64,000 bases of DNA from the NCBI RefSeq assembly GCF_021134715.1, contig NC_060017.1, positions 5,952,001-6,016,000 on the forward strand, written 5' to 3'. This document shows positions 12,759-24,910 of the stretch, piece after piece. Made by a program: the position numbers and the translations under genes. Position 1 is the first letter of the stretch, and every line of letters begins with the position of its first letter. Below the pieces are notes generated by a model that was not told where the DNA came from, did no database searches, and was given only the letters and a program-made list of their open reading frames with translations. Source of the DNA: Daphnia pulex. Taxonomy: Eukaryota; Arthropoda; Branchiopoda; Diplostraca; Daphniidae.

Positions 12759-15698
12759 ATGGCGAAGTCAAACATAGAAGATTGGCCGGCCTATGTTCTT
12801 GAATTGTCCACAAAAGAGGCAAAATCGGAAGACGTTTCTTGGCTTTTAAACTGGATTTTGGGCGCCTTTTCTGAATATGGTTTACAGATGAGTAGTTCAA
12901 CTCCAACACCTGGTCAGGTAAAATATACAGCCATTTTATGTGTTTATGATAGATGATTTTAAAGTGAACATGTTCCACCTTCAACGTAGAACTTGTGTGT
13001 ATTTGTCTCCATCAGCCCTGAAAGATTATTAAATGTGGCAAAAAAGTGTCGAATTAGATCCATCGATGGGAAACTTCCAATTGGCAGCTTGCTCGACAGT
13101 GGTAACTTGGAAGAGACTCCATTAGATAATGACGAAATTACTACTTTGCAAGAAAATCTTGATCATGATGGAGGTGAACAAACAGCTATGGATGCCAGAT
13201 CAATCTTTACTCCAGCTGACATTTTATGGATGATTCGTCATGAAATTGATAGTGTCAGGTCTGAGACTAAACAAGTTCTTCAAATCGGAGATATGAAAAT
13301 GACGCTGTTTCAGGGCCAGTCCATTGGTAAGATCGATTCTGGGGGCTTGCTTGTTTGAAAATAATCTTGCGCATTTTTATCATTCTTTTCGAAATTGGGT
13401 TACATTCCTCAGTCCTCCTACTAACTTATTATCCCTCTCAGCTTCTCCCCAAAAAATTCGGAGATGATTTGCTAGGACTTTGTCTAACTCCAAGGTTTAT
13501 GCGATGGAGTCAAAAGAATTTACCTTTTTTTTACAAATTTGAAATTTTTGTATTGTTTTTCAACTTTCATTTTTGCATTTGGGATGATGGAATGGGGAGT
13601 TTAAACAACTAATAATTCACTTTGTTTCATGTTATTACAGTGGAAAAATTTCTTCACAAAAAGTTGATCAACAACATATATCCTCTTCACGAACCTGAGG
13701 GACTTAAGCGACTTGGCCACGATTGGCTAATTAATAGCTTCAAATGTGCCACAAAACAATTGCCTTTAAGTATGATTTATAAAGATTTTTTTTAAACGAT
13801 CAATATTGATAAATTAATATGGATATGTTCTCTTTTATAGACGAAGTGCGTCGATACTTTGGAGAAGGGGTGGGATTCTATTTTGCATTTCTGGAGATGT
13901 TAACGTGGGCACTTTTGGCACCTACATGCATTGGGATAGTTCACCATCACTTTTTACAGTCTGAATTTGAGATCCAGATCCTCTTCTGTGTTTTGTATAT
14001 GCTTTGGGCGTTTATCCTGATGGAAGTAAGTTGTATCATGATAGACATTTTAATTTCTGTTTGTTTTTAGTTTGGTTCTATTATATCGCGTGAATTCTTG
14101 GTCTTGTAGTTTTGGAAAAGGCGTAGTAACGGACTGTGTTTTCTCTGGAATACGAAGAGCAAATATGGAGGTGGTCAGGGCGAACCGCGAGCAAATTACC
14201 GAGGACCGCTGATGATTGATCCCATAACCGGTCAACTTCAACCGTAAATATCTTTTTCCCAACTATGGTTCTTTTCTAAATTTTCTTGCTACAAATCATC
14301 TTGTTGGAATAGATACTATCCCCGTTGGAAAACTCTGATTAAGCTATATTGCGTTTCCCTGCCGATTGTACTTATCTGCACTCTGGTAGCTTTTTGGGTG
14401 ATGCTTGAATCAATCTGGAAAGAAACTATGATGATGGAATGGACTTCCACCTGGCCTAAAGACGATTTATTCTGGCATTTGCTTGCTCTCTGCATTGTGT
14501 CGATACCCACAGTTATTTATGCCATTCTCGTATGGTTCGCCAATCAAATCTATCGCAAACTGGCCACGAAACTCACGGAATGGGGTACAAAGAATTTTTT
14601 TTTATTACTTGATTAAACGTTTTATTCAATATGATTTTTAATTTTGCATGTTTAGAAAATCATCGCACTGAATCTCAATTCGAAAGCAATCGTGTTACCA
14701 AACTCTTGCTTTTTGAATTCGTTAATAATTTCATGTCTCTCTTTTACATCGCTTTCTACTTGCAGGACATCCCTATGCTTCAGTGGGTCAGTATTGATCC
14801 TTTTTTCTTTCCTAATGGTTAATATTATTATTTTATTCTTTTCTTTACAGCAAGTTGCACTGATGTTGCTCGTCTTTCAAGTGATTAATCAACTTACAGA
14901 GACTCTTTTCCCGTATCTTAACCTCTGTTACGTGCTAAAAAAGGTAAGTTTAATATTTCTTTGAGTACGTTGTAGCAAAATTTCATCGAGTTTGTTATCG
15001 ATTTAGAATCCAATCAATCTGAAACCGACAGAAAAAGATGATGGAGTGAACAAGACGTTAGAGCGTCTGAACGTGCGGATATTGGCACCCGATAACCCTG
15101 CAGTTAAGCAAGCATACAAAGAATCTCTTCTGGAACCCTACGAGGTAAAAGGAATTTATGAATGTGCGCAACCTAAATTTTAAAAATACATATATATTTT
15201 TCCTGACAGGGGACCATCGAGGATTACTTGGAGCTCTATATTCAATTTGGTTACGTTCTACTGTTTGTTGCTGCCTATCCGACTGCGTCCCTTTGGGCGT
15301 TTATCAACAACGTGGCAGAACTTCGTGTCGACGCTTTCAAACTCGTGCACATTCACCGCCGCCCAACACCTGCGCGAGTGGCTCACATTGGAGCTTGGGA
15401 ACCGGCTTTCCGGATGATTTGTTCGATGGCTGTTGTAACAAATTGTGGCTTACTCTATGTTATGAGTTCATCTCCATCTCCTTCGGCAGTTGATGGTGAA
15501 GAATTGTCTGATAATCCAGTGGTTGGTCCTGTTACTGATTGGACCCGTGCCATGATCTGTGTTTCACTGGATCATATCCTTTTGGCTGTCCAGAGCATTT
15601 TGTTTGTATTGATACCAGCCGTGCCTCGATGGGTTCACATCACAGCCGCCACCAGAAAAGCCGCACAAGAGAAAGAGTTAAGAAAATTAAAAAAGTAA
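12759..15698 (+). CDS. ANO10: Anoctamin-10 (TMEM16K-type) membrane protein
   Basis: Member of the TMEM16/anoctamin family. Vertebrate ANO10 is an ER lipid scramblase activated by calcium. Ten exons (12759-12917, 12990-13326, 13641-13769, 13841-14025, 14110-14243, 14313-14584, 14656-14786, 14851-14943, 15007-15144, 15210-15698) keep phase and give 688 aa. Anoctamin landmarks are [17 protein letters not shown] before TM1, an FWKR-like segment after TM2, [46 protein letters not shown] and [15 protein letters not shown]. The last block of [18 protein letters not shown] matches the ANO10 subgroup rather than the plasma-membrane ANO1 type. Introns are 60-130 bp except intron 2 (314 bp). The start is the first ATG at 12759 (MAKSNIEDW); it lies after an AT-rich leader and is not confirmed by family alignment. 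Confidence 0.93.
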
Positions 15699-18173
15699 AT
15701 TGACTATTATTACATTATACACACTGTTTGAAATAGATATCAAATTGTTGCAAGTGAGTAAAATAGGGAATTACCAATGTTTTGTTTCCTAACTATTGTC
15801 CAGTTCCTGCGTGCTTAAATACAATTGGTTGAACTCTTTATTAGTTTTTTTTTTTAAATATTATTTTTTGAAAATAGTTTCTGCTTGTTATTTGTTGTTT
15901 CAATTTTTAGTTTAAAGTGCTAGACTGCTAGAGCAGGGTGCAGGATATCCTTTTCATTTTGCTGTTTTAAATTTTAAACATTTGTTTACAACACTAGATC
16001 GCTAAACAGTAAAAAGTTCCTTTAATTATTTTCAGCTGTAAAAAACATTAGTACGTTTCACTGTTTTAGTTACTTTAATGTTACTTTATACAATTCTCGT
16101 TTGTCTTCAAAACTGAAGAAAAAAAATCATCGAAAGACTTCGTCAACGTAAATTTTTTTTGCCAACAAACAGTGCAGGACGAATTCAACTCGTGATTGCT
16201 GTTTCATGTGCGCCGACACGCAGGGTACGAATTACTTGTAATCTAAAATTGAGCGAAAATTGTGAACGAGAGTAGCAACCCGGAAGCGGCTCACTTCTGG
16301 GAGACGTTGAACGATGATGAAATGGAAGTGAAATGCAGTTCGTTCCGTTTCCTTTCCTGCCAAAAATCAGTCGCTCTGCTTAGAGCCTTATTAAAGTGTT
16401 GAAGAATCTGGTCAATCATTCCACCCATCAAATTGGCTTATTAATCAACAAATTTTTGTTTAATGATTATGGCTGAGATACTGAGAGGACATCTGGTGGC
16501 CAGAATTGGAGTTGTTGGGCGTCGGCTAGCCGTTGAGCCCCTACCTTCTTCTTCTACCTTGTTAGTTGAAGCGTGGGTTCTGAGTTCTGACTTCTGATAG
16601 AAGAGACGCCATTTCCTTTGTTTGGGGTTGTGATGTTAGCTTATTAACTGGATTAGTGGATTGCTACTTGCCAGGCATTTCTTAGAATTTGTGATGGGTT
16701 TTAGTTAGTTCGGGTTGGCGGTTGGTGATCTCGCTATTATTATTGGTATTGATTCAATTAAATTGTCGTGCAGTGAAACTCTGAAAGTGCCCTGAAAGCT
16801 GCCTGAAAGTGTTAAATGTAATTTTTTATCTATAGATGAATTTTGATGCTTAAGACTTGGAAACATGCTGTCTACCACATCCAGAAGCTGAGTAACATTT
16901 TACATGTGGAAAGTTCTGAATGGTAAAATCATTGATTAAACTAATTGAAATTTTGATCATGACATTTGTAATGTTTGATTTCAGGCATCTTTTAATATAA
17001 GGAGCTTCCGCCAACCAGTCTAGGACTTGCATCTAATTGTGCAGGTTTCGTGGAGTTCTCATTTACCTTTGCTGAGAACATCATGAACACATACACTATT
17101 TGAAGGTGACAATCTTATCCAGTTTAGATTATACCATTAAAGTGTGATCAAACTTTGCATCCATTGGTTAGTTTTAACATTTTGGGATTTCGTCAAGTCA
17201 ACAGCTATTTCCTTCAGTCGTGTGTTCTGCTGTGGATTTTTTAAGTGGAGTTTGTTGTAAGCAAGAAAGGCAGATACTGAAAGAGGTTTTGTTTATTTGT
17301 TTCACTGTACAGTATTCTTCAAAGTTTTGCATTTAAATCTTAAATTAGTCATCTAGTTTCATGTAAATTTGAGTTTCAATGTTAGGCATAATATAATGTT
17401 GCCAAATAATATTTGGGTTGAATATTTAAGTGATATAATGTAGCATATTATTTTTAGTTTCGTACAGGATTTCTAATGATGCTGAAGATTATTTTTTTTG
17501 TCATTTTTACTTTGGTTATAGGTTCATGTTTACGGAGCAGTGGTGTTGCTGTCCAGTGTGGCGTGTTGTTGCAGCCTATGGTGGTGAAAGATATCTGCAT
17601 CAAGTTGCTGTTCCTTGTGCATCCAAGGTGCTGGTTTTGTGCTACAGAAGCAAGTGACATCCAAAATTGTGTTTAATTGCTATTTGTGTCTTTGCCGTTT
17701 ATCTTTATATATTGAGAAGGAACAAAAAAAAGTATTACGGGGAGGTTTATGTCAAACAAATAATAAACATGTCCGGGATGGGGGAATGAGGAGGAAGTTG
17801 GAGTGGGGTATTTGATTATGATTTACTAAAAGAAGTGAGGTATATTTTTAATGAATATGCAGTACTTGGTGATAGAAACTGTTGTTAACCTATACCTTCC
17901 TGTCTATACCTTCCCTACTTCCACTTACACATCCATTCCTCAAACCTCATAAGCACCAACATCAAATCTCACATATCCACTCACATCCATTCCTAAAACC
18001 CCACAATCTCCCCACACCCAATATTCACACAATAGTTGTATATCTATAAACATATTTAAATGTAAATAAAAAAAATGCATTGTATATGAAATGTGTAAAC
18101 TATATTTTAATCCGGAACACTTGCAAAATAAACAATTCATTAAACAGAGCGTCCGGTTCAAGACAATTTTTTT
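15699..18173. other. Gene-poor intergenic region after ANO10
   Basis: No protein family recognised. The 16.2-17.1 kb part is less AT-rich than its surroundings and might be a non-coding exon or regulatory DNA. Its longest ATG frame (16469-16597, 42 codons) has no resemblance I know. At 17.9-18.05 kb there is an imperfect repeat of CCATTCCT-type units (copies near 17932 and 17987). Confidence 0.4.
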
Positions 18174-18687
18174 TGTGCGAGGCTTTTTAGAAAGCAATCC
18201 GCCACCTAATTTGACAAAAAGTGATAGTTTGTTTTCACGGAAATTGCGTCAGACGGTTAAAAAATTTCTAGTTCAAAAATCTCATGTAGAAATTAGCATG
18301 TAGTCTACTGGTGCAAATTGCGATTCTTTAAGCTTGATTAATTTAGGTGATGTGTTAAAAGCTATTGTGGGTAGCTAAAAAATTGAACTAATCCACTTTT
18401 TCTGAATATTTTGGTTTTAGATCACTGTTGTTTTCTTGTGATCTCTCTTCAAATTATTCTGAAAAAGCGAATTAGTTCAATTTATTGGCTACTCACAATT
18501 GCTTATAACACATCTCCTAAATAATCAAGCTTAAAGAATCGCAATTTGCACCAGTAGACTAGATGCTGATTTCTACATGAGATTGTTGAACTAGAAATTT
18601 TTCAACCGTCTGACAGCAATTTCCGTGAAAACAAACTATCACTTTTTTGTCAAATTGGGTGGCGGATTGCTTGCTAAAACTCGCACA
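18174..18687. mobile_element. 514-bp foldback (long inverted-repeat) element
   Basis: Two arms of about 250 bp face each other. The left arm (18174-18425) begins TGTGCGAG and contains AAGCAATCCGCC, CTAGTTCAA, GTAGTCTACTGGTGCAA and TTAAGCTTGATTA. The right arm (18438-18687) carries the same blocks in reverse complement and ends CTCGCACA. The arms meet at an inner stem (AGATCAC/GTGATCT) around a 12-base loop. Arm similarity is high by eye, with scattered single differences and small gaps. There is no coding capacity. This fits a non-autonomous foldback or MITE-type DNA transposon. I could not assign a superfamily or see a clear target-site duplication. A hairpin-RNA locus is the alternative. 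Confidence 0.8.
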
Positions 18688-20388
18688 TGCAGTGTCGGCG
18701 TAGATCCAGGGAGATTACCTGGAAATGGAAGAGGAGAGAAGAGTGCGAGGCAAGTTTTACTGGGGAGCGATTAGTCACTACTAGGCTTCCGGGTTAGACT
18801 CATGATATAGATCATGCGCCTTCCAAGTCCCCGTTCGACCAGAGCCCTCCCCTCCTCCTGGTTTCACAGCGGGTGAGTGACCACCGGCGGGCGTTGGTTA
18901 GTGGTTAGTTAGGGAAACAGGGCCACAGAAAAGAAGGGAGCCCAGATATGCACTTGTTTTATCTGACTAACTAATTTATCAGTCTTGAATTACAGCATCA
19001 CCAATGGATGAAGTTGATGATAAGTAGTGAAGGAGTACCCTGTAGGCAGAATGAACATTTATTAGTTTGACAATAATTTTCAACAATATTTGAGCGACAG
19101 AAAGCAGAAAGCAATACCTCAAATCAAGCTTAAAGAAGTAAAAAGGGAGATTCAAGGGAAGCAGCCAACAGGTTATCAAACAAGGTAGCCTACCTTGCTG
19201 ACTGACGTCAGTCCAAGAACGTTGAAGGACGTCGTGCAAATTTAAATACCTATAGTTTAAAACCTGTAAATAAAAAAACAAGAAAATTAAGAAACCTTGT
19301 TTATAATTAGTTGTCAACAATGTGCTTGACATCGATGATCTAAAAGAATAATTAAACAGTAATCAGTATACAGTTGAAAGAGTCTTTTAAACATTTTTAG
19401 ATAGATGTGAGGGCAGATCGATAATTTGAATACATATTAGACTGAAAGGTTAGACAAAGAAAGTTCAGTGATATGACAAATAAACTTACACACAAAACCA
19501 CCAATCAGTTATCCAAGGTTCTCTAGAAGATTGAATGAAAGATTGGTCCATTCTAGGGATAAAACGATCTAGCAAGTCCAATAGAATCAGCCAATATTTC
19601 TGATGAATCCTAATAAAAAAAAAGAACAATATATGTTCCAGCAAAATCTGTACTAAAGCTAGTGTTGGTTCTGTCACCACTTACCACCTCTGTCATTTGG
19701 ATGACATATTCAGTAGGATGATACCAGGATTTTTAACACAATAGTTGACAGTAGGCTGCATCTCGCTCCTTTCACATTTTCTCATGGAAAAATTAATGAG
19801 AAATATTTAAGTTATTAAACACATAAACAGAAAAGAACACATGTCAAACAAATTGCACACAAAATCTATCCAATTAACGTACGAATTCATTTGTAATTTT
19901 CGAAGAAAAGAACAGAACAGAACCCGCTGTTGCTGGGTAGCTGAACTTTAGACAACGAGCTGCCGTAATAAGCCCATATCTGACAACATAATATTCTTTC
20001 ACGCCATCTATTCGACACGTCTAAAACTCACTATCTAATAAAGGACGGCCTTAGATAGTCACAAAAGTAATCAAAAATGACAATTTCAGTTTGCTTAAAC
20101 TGGCAAGGAGTCTTTAGAATTGTGCAGAGAACAAAGCCCACTTGCTAGTTTTATGCAAATTTTCCGGAAGTATACCGGAAGTAAGCGATAGCGCCTCAAC
20201 CATTGAGGCATTGAGCTTACGACCGAATAAATTGATCATTTTTTAGGGTGTTACTAACTAATTCAGTCTAGCGTCAGAAAGAAGAAACGTTAAAACGTAA
20301 CAAATATGAAAACAATGTTCGCTGTAGTTCGGTGACACTCAGTTGAAAAAACTAACAAACAAAGTGAACAAATAACTTTGATACTCAC
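18688..20388. other. Intergenic or intronic, no assigned gene
   Basis: 18.7-18.96 kb is GC-richer than its surroundings and contains a GTTCGACC box at about 18833 that recalls a tRNA B box, but no full tRNA fold is visible. Two minus-strand open blocks bounded by fair splice signals (about 19183-19248 and 19490-19620) might belong to the unrecognised gene upstream, but I could not connect them in phase. Confidence 0.3.
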
Positions 20389-23295
20389 GTGAGGACGTGA
20401 CATTCTCCCTGCCAAATTTCACCATGAAGCCACCACGCAGCATCACAACAGACGCAATCCCCAAGATGATAACTTCTACAATGAGGAGAAGGCGTGATAT
20501 TCGTTCATGTGCCTTGTCTATTACATCTGTAAGTAACCCGGGCAACAGCGGTTGGACAGTGGATTTCTAAAAGGAAAACACCCAGTTCGTAAGGTAAACC
20601 TCCCAGTTATTCAGAATGTGTTTCTCTTCATTGTGGCATAATACAAGGCAACAACAAATGTCAAATCAATCACAAATGATGGTAAGATGAAAAATCCTTT
20701 CCACACTAACCTGTCTCACAACAACAGCATGTTTCTAGCTCAGTCATTCTTCTAGGAACTGGTCATCTAATATAATTGGTAAGGTACAATGAAGTATTAA
20801 AAATGTTCTTTTACTTTCGTTTTCATTTGTCTTCTAACTCCTTTTAGATTAGGCAAGGGAGGTGTCATTTCCATTTGCCTAAAGGTCTTAAAGAGCGATC
20901 AAAACGAACGACCACTGAAACTCACAATCGACTTCATGCAACAGACCAAATGTTTCTGAATAGTCATACAACCCATCAGACTGAAGAGTTAATAAAAATC
21001 AACGACACAGCCTTTAGAAACTCACTGAAATTTGTATTTGAGAAACAAAGTTTTCATGCAAAAAATAAACTGATGAATTATGTAACTTCAAAATTTTAAT
21101 TTCAACAATGAAAGGATATCCAAGAATGAGCTAGACACCGACTCGGACAACGTTCCACGGAAGAATAGCAGTCTCCTAACAACTGAAAGCAAGAATACGA
21201 ATACAACAATTAACTTATTATAATATATGGCTGATTCAACCCTTAGATATCCCACCAAGCAATTGGGTAGAAGACCTTACACGGAATAGCATTTACTGTT
21301 CCCACCGTATACCAAAGAATAGCCAGTTATGGACTTAATCAATCGGCTTAATTAGTGGGGTATACCAACAAACTTCTACCAACCTGAAAACATTCCACAC
21401 GTATATGCATCGTACGCTGTAAGGTAGTGACAGATGAAGCTGCGAAGTAATGACCTGAAAGGCTGAAACTAAAAATTTTTTTGAACTATTATCTAAGCCT
21501 CACTCCATAACTACATTAGTTTATTCAGGTATTCAGCTGTATAGATATCTTCAATGATGAACTCAGAAGAGATGTCAGAAAGTTATACATTCCATCATTT
21601 TAACTTCTTAACTCATACTATTCTGATAATTACCTGATCGTTAACGTCAACCATGTCACGACAGCTAGGTACGACCTGCTAAGGATAAAGGGGATTCCAG
21701 AAGACCGAGAGTTGAATCACTGAGCCATCCTGTTTCTAGCCTGCAAGAGGAAGACCGTTAATAGCAATTCCAGATATAATAAAAAATTTTTAAAGTTATT
21801 TTATCAGTGGTAGTGACGAAAATTAAACTATCATTAGAATCTTCAAAATACTAATGGTATGCATCATTCATTTGTGATTTCAATATCTATAGTTGAATCG
21901 CATTACCTTTAAAAAGACGATATCGCTTGCAATTTGGCAGTAGCAGTAGTACTAGAGATGCACGGCCGACTGAAAAAAAGTTAAAACATCGCTTAAAACC
22001 CGTTACACAAAAGTCCTCGTATTTTGTCTAGTGTAGTTTCCTCAGTCTCAATAAATCAGTTTGTACCAACATTGTATCTCTGGAAATATATCGTCATGGG
22101 TAAATCGACGAATAAATTGTAACTATACATACCAGAATATTTGCAGCAGCAACATCCTAGGCTGTTGGTCCAGCAGCTCCTGTGGGTTGAAGTCCAGCAG
22201 GCTATTACCCAAAAACAACCTAACACCCAAATAGAAACAGTTAATATTGTGCAGAAGATGGCTAATAGTCTTTCCAATATACAAAAATCAGTAGTCACCA
22301 AAATAGTTTATATCATAAATGATCATTGGCCTGGACACAGAAATCTTATGTCATCACTTTAAATCAACAAAGAACCCTGCTTGAATGAGTACAAAACATA
22401 CCTTCATATCATACAGAAGATGCACAGGAAACTCCAAAGCAACCTCTTATTCTTAGTTCTTGGCACCTAAATGAATGAAGGTTTCAAAGCACATGGATAA
22501 ATAGGAGTCAAGACTTCATTCAATACAAAGAAATATCTTTCCTCAGAGTCATGCATGTCTAATATTTTGATTGACTTCAGAAAGCAACATTGTGCACATC
22601 AGAAAGAATGATCATCACTGGAAATGTGTTCACTTTAAGTATTTTACTTGATTACCTGAACTGTGAAATCTGTCAAATTTAGTCCATCAGAAGACATGCA
22701 CACACCTACAGAAAAACTTGAAATTAACATTACTAGCACTATATACTGGATGTTTTCATGATTTGATTTTGACAAATTCAGATATGAAACAATCTGTCCT
22801 CAAAGTGATCAGAACAGGTCTGTGTTAATCATCACAATAATCTAAAGAAACCATAAAGATAGTAATATTTCATTGCTTTTGAGCCATCACTGTGTATCCA
22901 AACTAGAATTTTATGGAATCTGGGATGCCTCAAGTCTCATCTCGCCATTCTAATGTAGCGATCTAGATGACAAATTTTCAGTGTTAAAGATTCATAGGAA
23001 GTTTTCAGAATTACAAAACAGGAACAATGCATTTTTCCTTAATGTAGAAGCTATTTGCAAAGATTTGGGGAGATTCCCCACTTTGAATTGAACAACTAGC
23101 AGTATACACAATTACACACCAACAAGAGATTCTCCAGTTTATCTTAATTGCCAAAGATTCCGTACTTACTTCATGCTTCTTCAGTTGGTCCACCTCGTGG
23201 CCCAGAATTGTTAGTCGGGCTGACTCTTCGAAAATGCAGCAACTGTGCAATGCATGTCTGTAGAGAATGACCAAATTGATACGAGGAACTGACAT
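20389..23295 (-). CDS. Unrecognised split gene (exon candidates only)
   Basis: I do not recognise this protein. A first-exon candidate at 23295-23170 starts with ATG, encodes 42 residues (MSVPRINLVILYRHALHSC and on) and ends at a strong GTAAGT donor. Four further blocks form a phase-consistent chain: 22705-22656 (VCMSSDGLNLTDFTVQ), 22443-22402 (VALEFPVHLLYDMK), 22179-22133 (ELLDQQPRMLLLQIF) and 21740-21676 (LETGWLSDSTLGLLESPLS). A downstream block at 20566-20389 encodes a hydrophobic, possibly membrane-spanning stretch (RLLLIVEVIILGIASVVML) and ends at a GTGAGT donor. The first exon does not join the second block in phase, so at least one exon is missing, and the link from 21676 onward is unresolved. 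Exon boundaries and even unity of the gene are inference; function is unknown. Confidence 0.4.
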
Positions 23296-24910
23296 TTAAA
23301 TAGGTTTTGGCTTGACGTGGCTTTGGCGGATGTTGATGTTGCCAAACCGAAAGTTATCATTAAAAAACTCACTAGTTCATTTTACTTTTGAACGAAATAA
23401 AAAAATTATTAAGTTTTGAAATCTTGGATAAGACATATGACATTAAATTTAAAATTTTAATAGCAATTTACATATAGTTTTACACTTTTTCATTTTTCTG
23501 GCAAGAGAACAGAAGAGAAATGAAAATGGCCAGAGAAATCAAGATCAGAAGCTAGTTAGTGCAAATTTAGGTTTTTTTCCACAGCGCCACATGTGACAAG
23601 TGTCCGTACTAGGCAATTAGCTTAGTAGCTGTAAAGTGTAAACCTGATAATAACTTACAGCTTAGACAAAAACATTTTGAACTTGTGAAGAAATATGAAG
23701 AACTCATTACAACAATCAAGAGAGCTGATAACGAGTCATCAATTCACTTGATAATGAATGATATCGAGTTCGGAAATCCCGGAAGAATGAAAACCAAAAA
23801 CACACAACACTCGAAAACTACTAATAATAATCCTTGGACAATATTTTTTGTCGCATTTTTCTAAGTATTTATCAGAGATGTCGGAAAATAAAAACCCACA
23901 TTAAAATTTTTTGTGCGAAAGTTTGATCAGACATGGAATCGGTATGATTCGGTAGTCATAAATTTACAAAAAATCCGTGATTTGTCCGGCCAGAAAATAA
24001 TACAAGAATTCTCTTTGTTGATGATACAAGTCCATGTATTTTTTGAAACACCAATACAAAAAAAAATAATAGGAGGAAAAGTAAATGGATTATAATTGAA
24101 TGAGGTGATGTTGAAATACAATCGAATAAGAGTAATTAACAATTTAAGCAGGAACAATCGCGACCAGCTACCAACGGACAGCCACTACATCATTGCAATA
24201 TTGAATCATTTTTCTTTGGCAGGTAAACGGCCGGTTCAATGTACGTTAAAATTAACAGAAAGATGGCTATGAATTATAGACAAATCACATCTGTTTCCTT
24301 TTTCTTCAAAAGCACCTTTTCTGATTGTGCGCCAATCAATTAAACTCAAATTTCAAGACGAGTCGCAATATACAGCCAAGTCTTATATAAACAAGTGACT
24401 AAACTGCATAAAACTTTTAAACCAAAGAGAAAATTAAGAATAGATTGTCTTCTACAATTATCACTTACAAACACATAAATAGAACAATCGATTTTCTCCA
24501 TCAGGGAAACGCGAAGCCGGATAAGACATGGCTACCATGTTCAAAATTATGATAATTCATTGTACGTAAGTATCTTCGAAGACTTTTTGTTTGAAGACTT
24601 TTCTGATCCGAACGAACGGATGGTTTGTTTGTTGTTGCAACCCCTCCCTCCTCCCAAATACTTTAGAATAACTCCAGCAAGTGTACAGCACTCTTGCGAT
24701 CAAATTATGCAACCCTGAAAATATATCAGGATGATTTGGCGCTTTTAATATGTTATATTAGTAGTATTTTTTTTCCCTTTGGTCCGGAACGTAGAAACTC
24801 TGAAATGTCGGAGTACTTCAGCGAAATTTCGGAAATAACATCAACTTTAACATACATATTGAATATATGGGGATTTTGTGTGTCTAAATTTTTCAAAAAG
24901 AATTTTAAAT
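23296..24910. other. Intergenic between PLC-beta 3' end and the unrecognised gene
   Basis: AT-rich DNA without protein-like reading frames. Open frames at 23.9-24.1 kb on both strands show no family features. The stretch should include the PLC-beta 3' UTR next to 24910. Confidence 0.45.

Noticed and set aside
16469-16597. 42-codon open frame starting MAEILRGHLV
   Set aside because: Short, no family resemblance, no splice or conservation evidence; could be chance.
18690-18960. Possible tRNA-derived SINE with a GTTCGACC B-box-like word
   Set aside because: No convincing A box, no cloverleaf and no A-rich or repeat tail; one short word is not enough.
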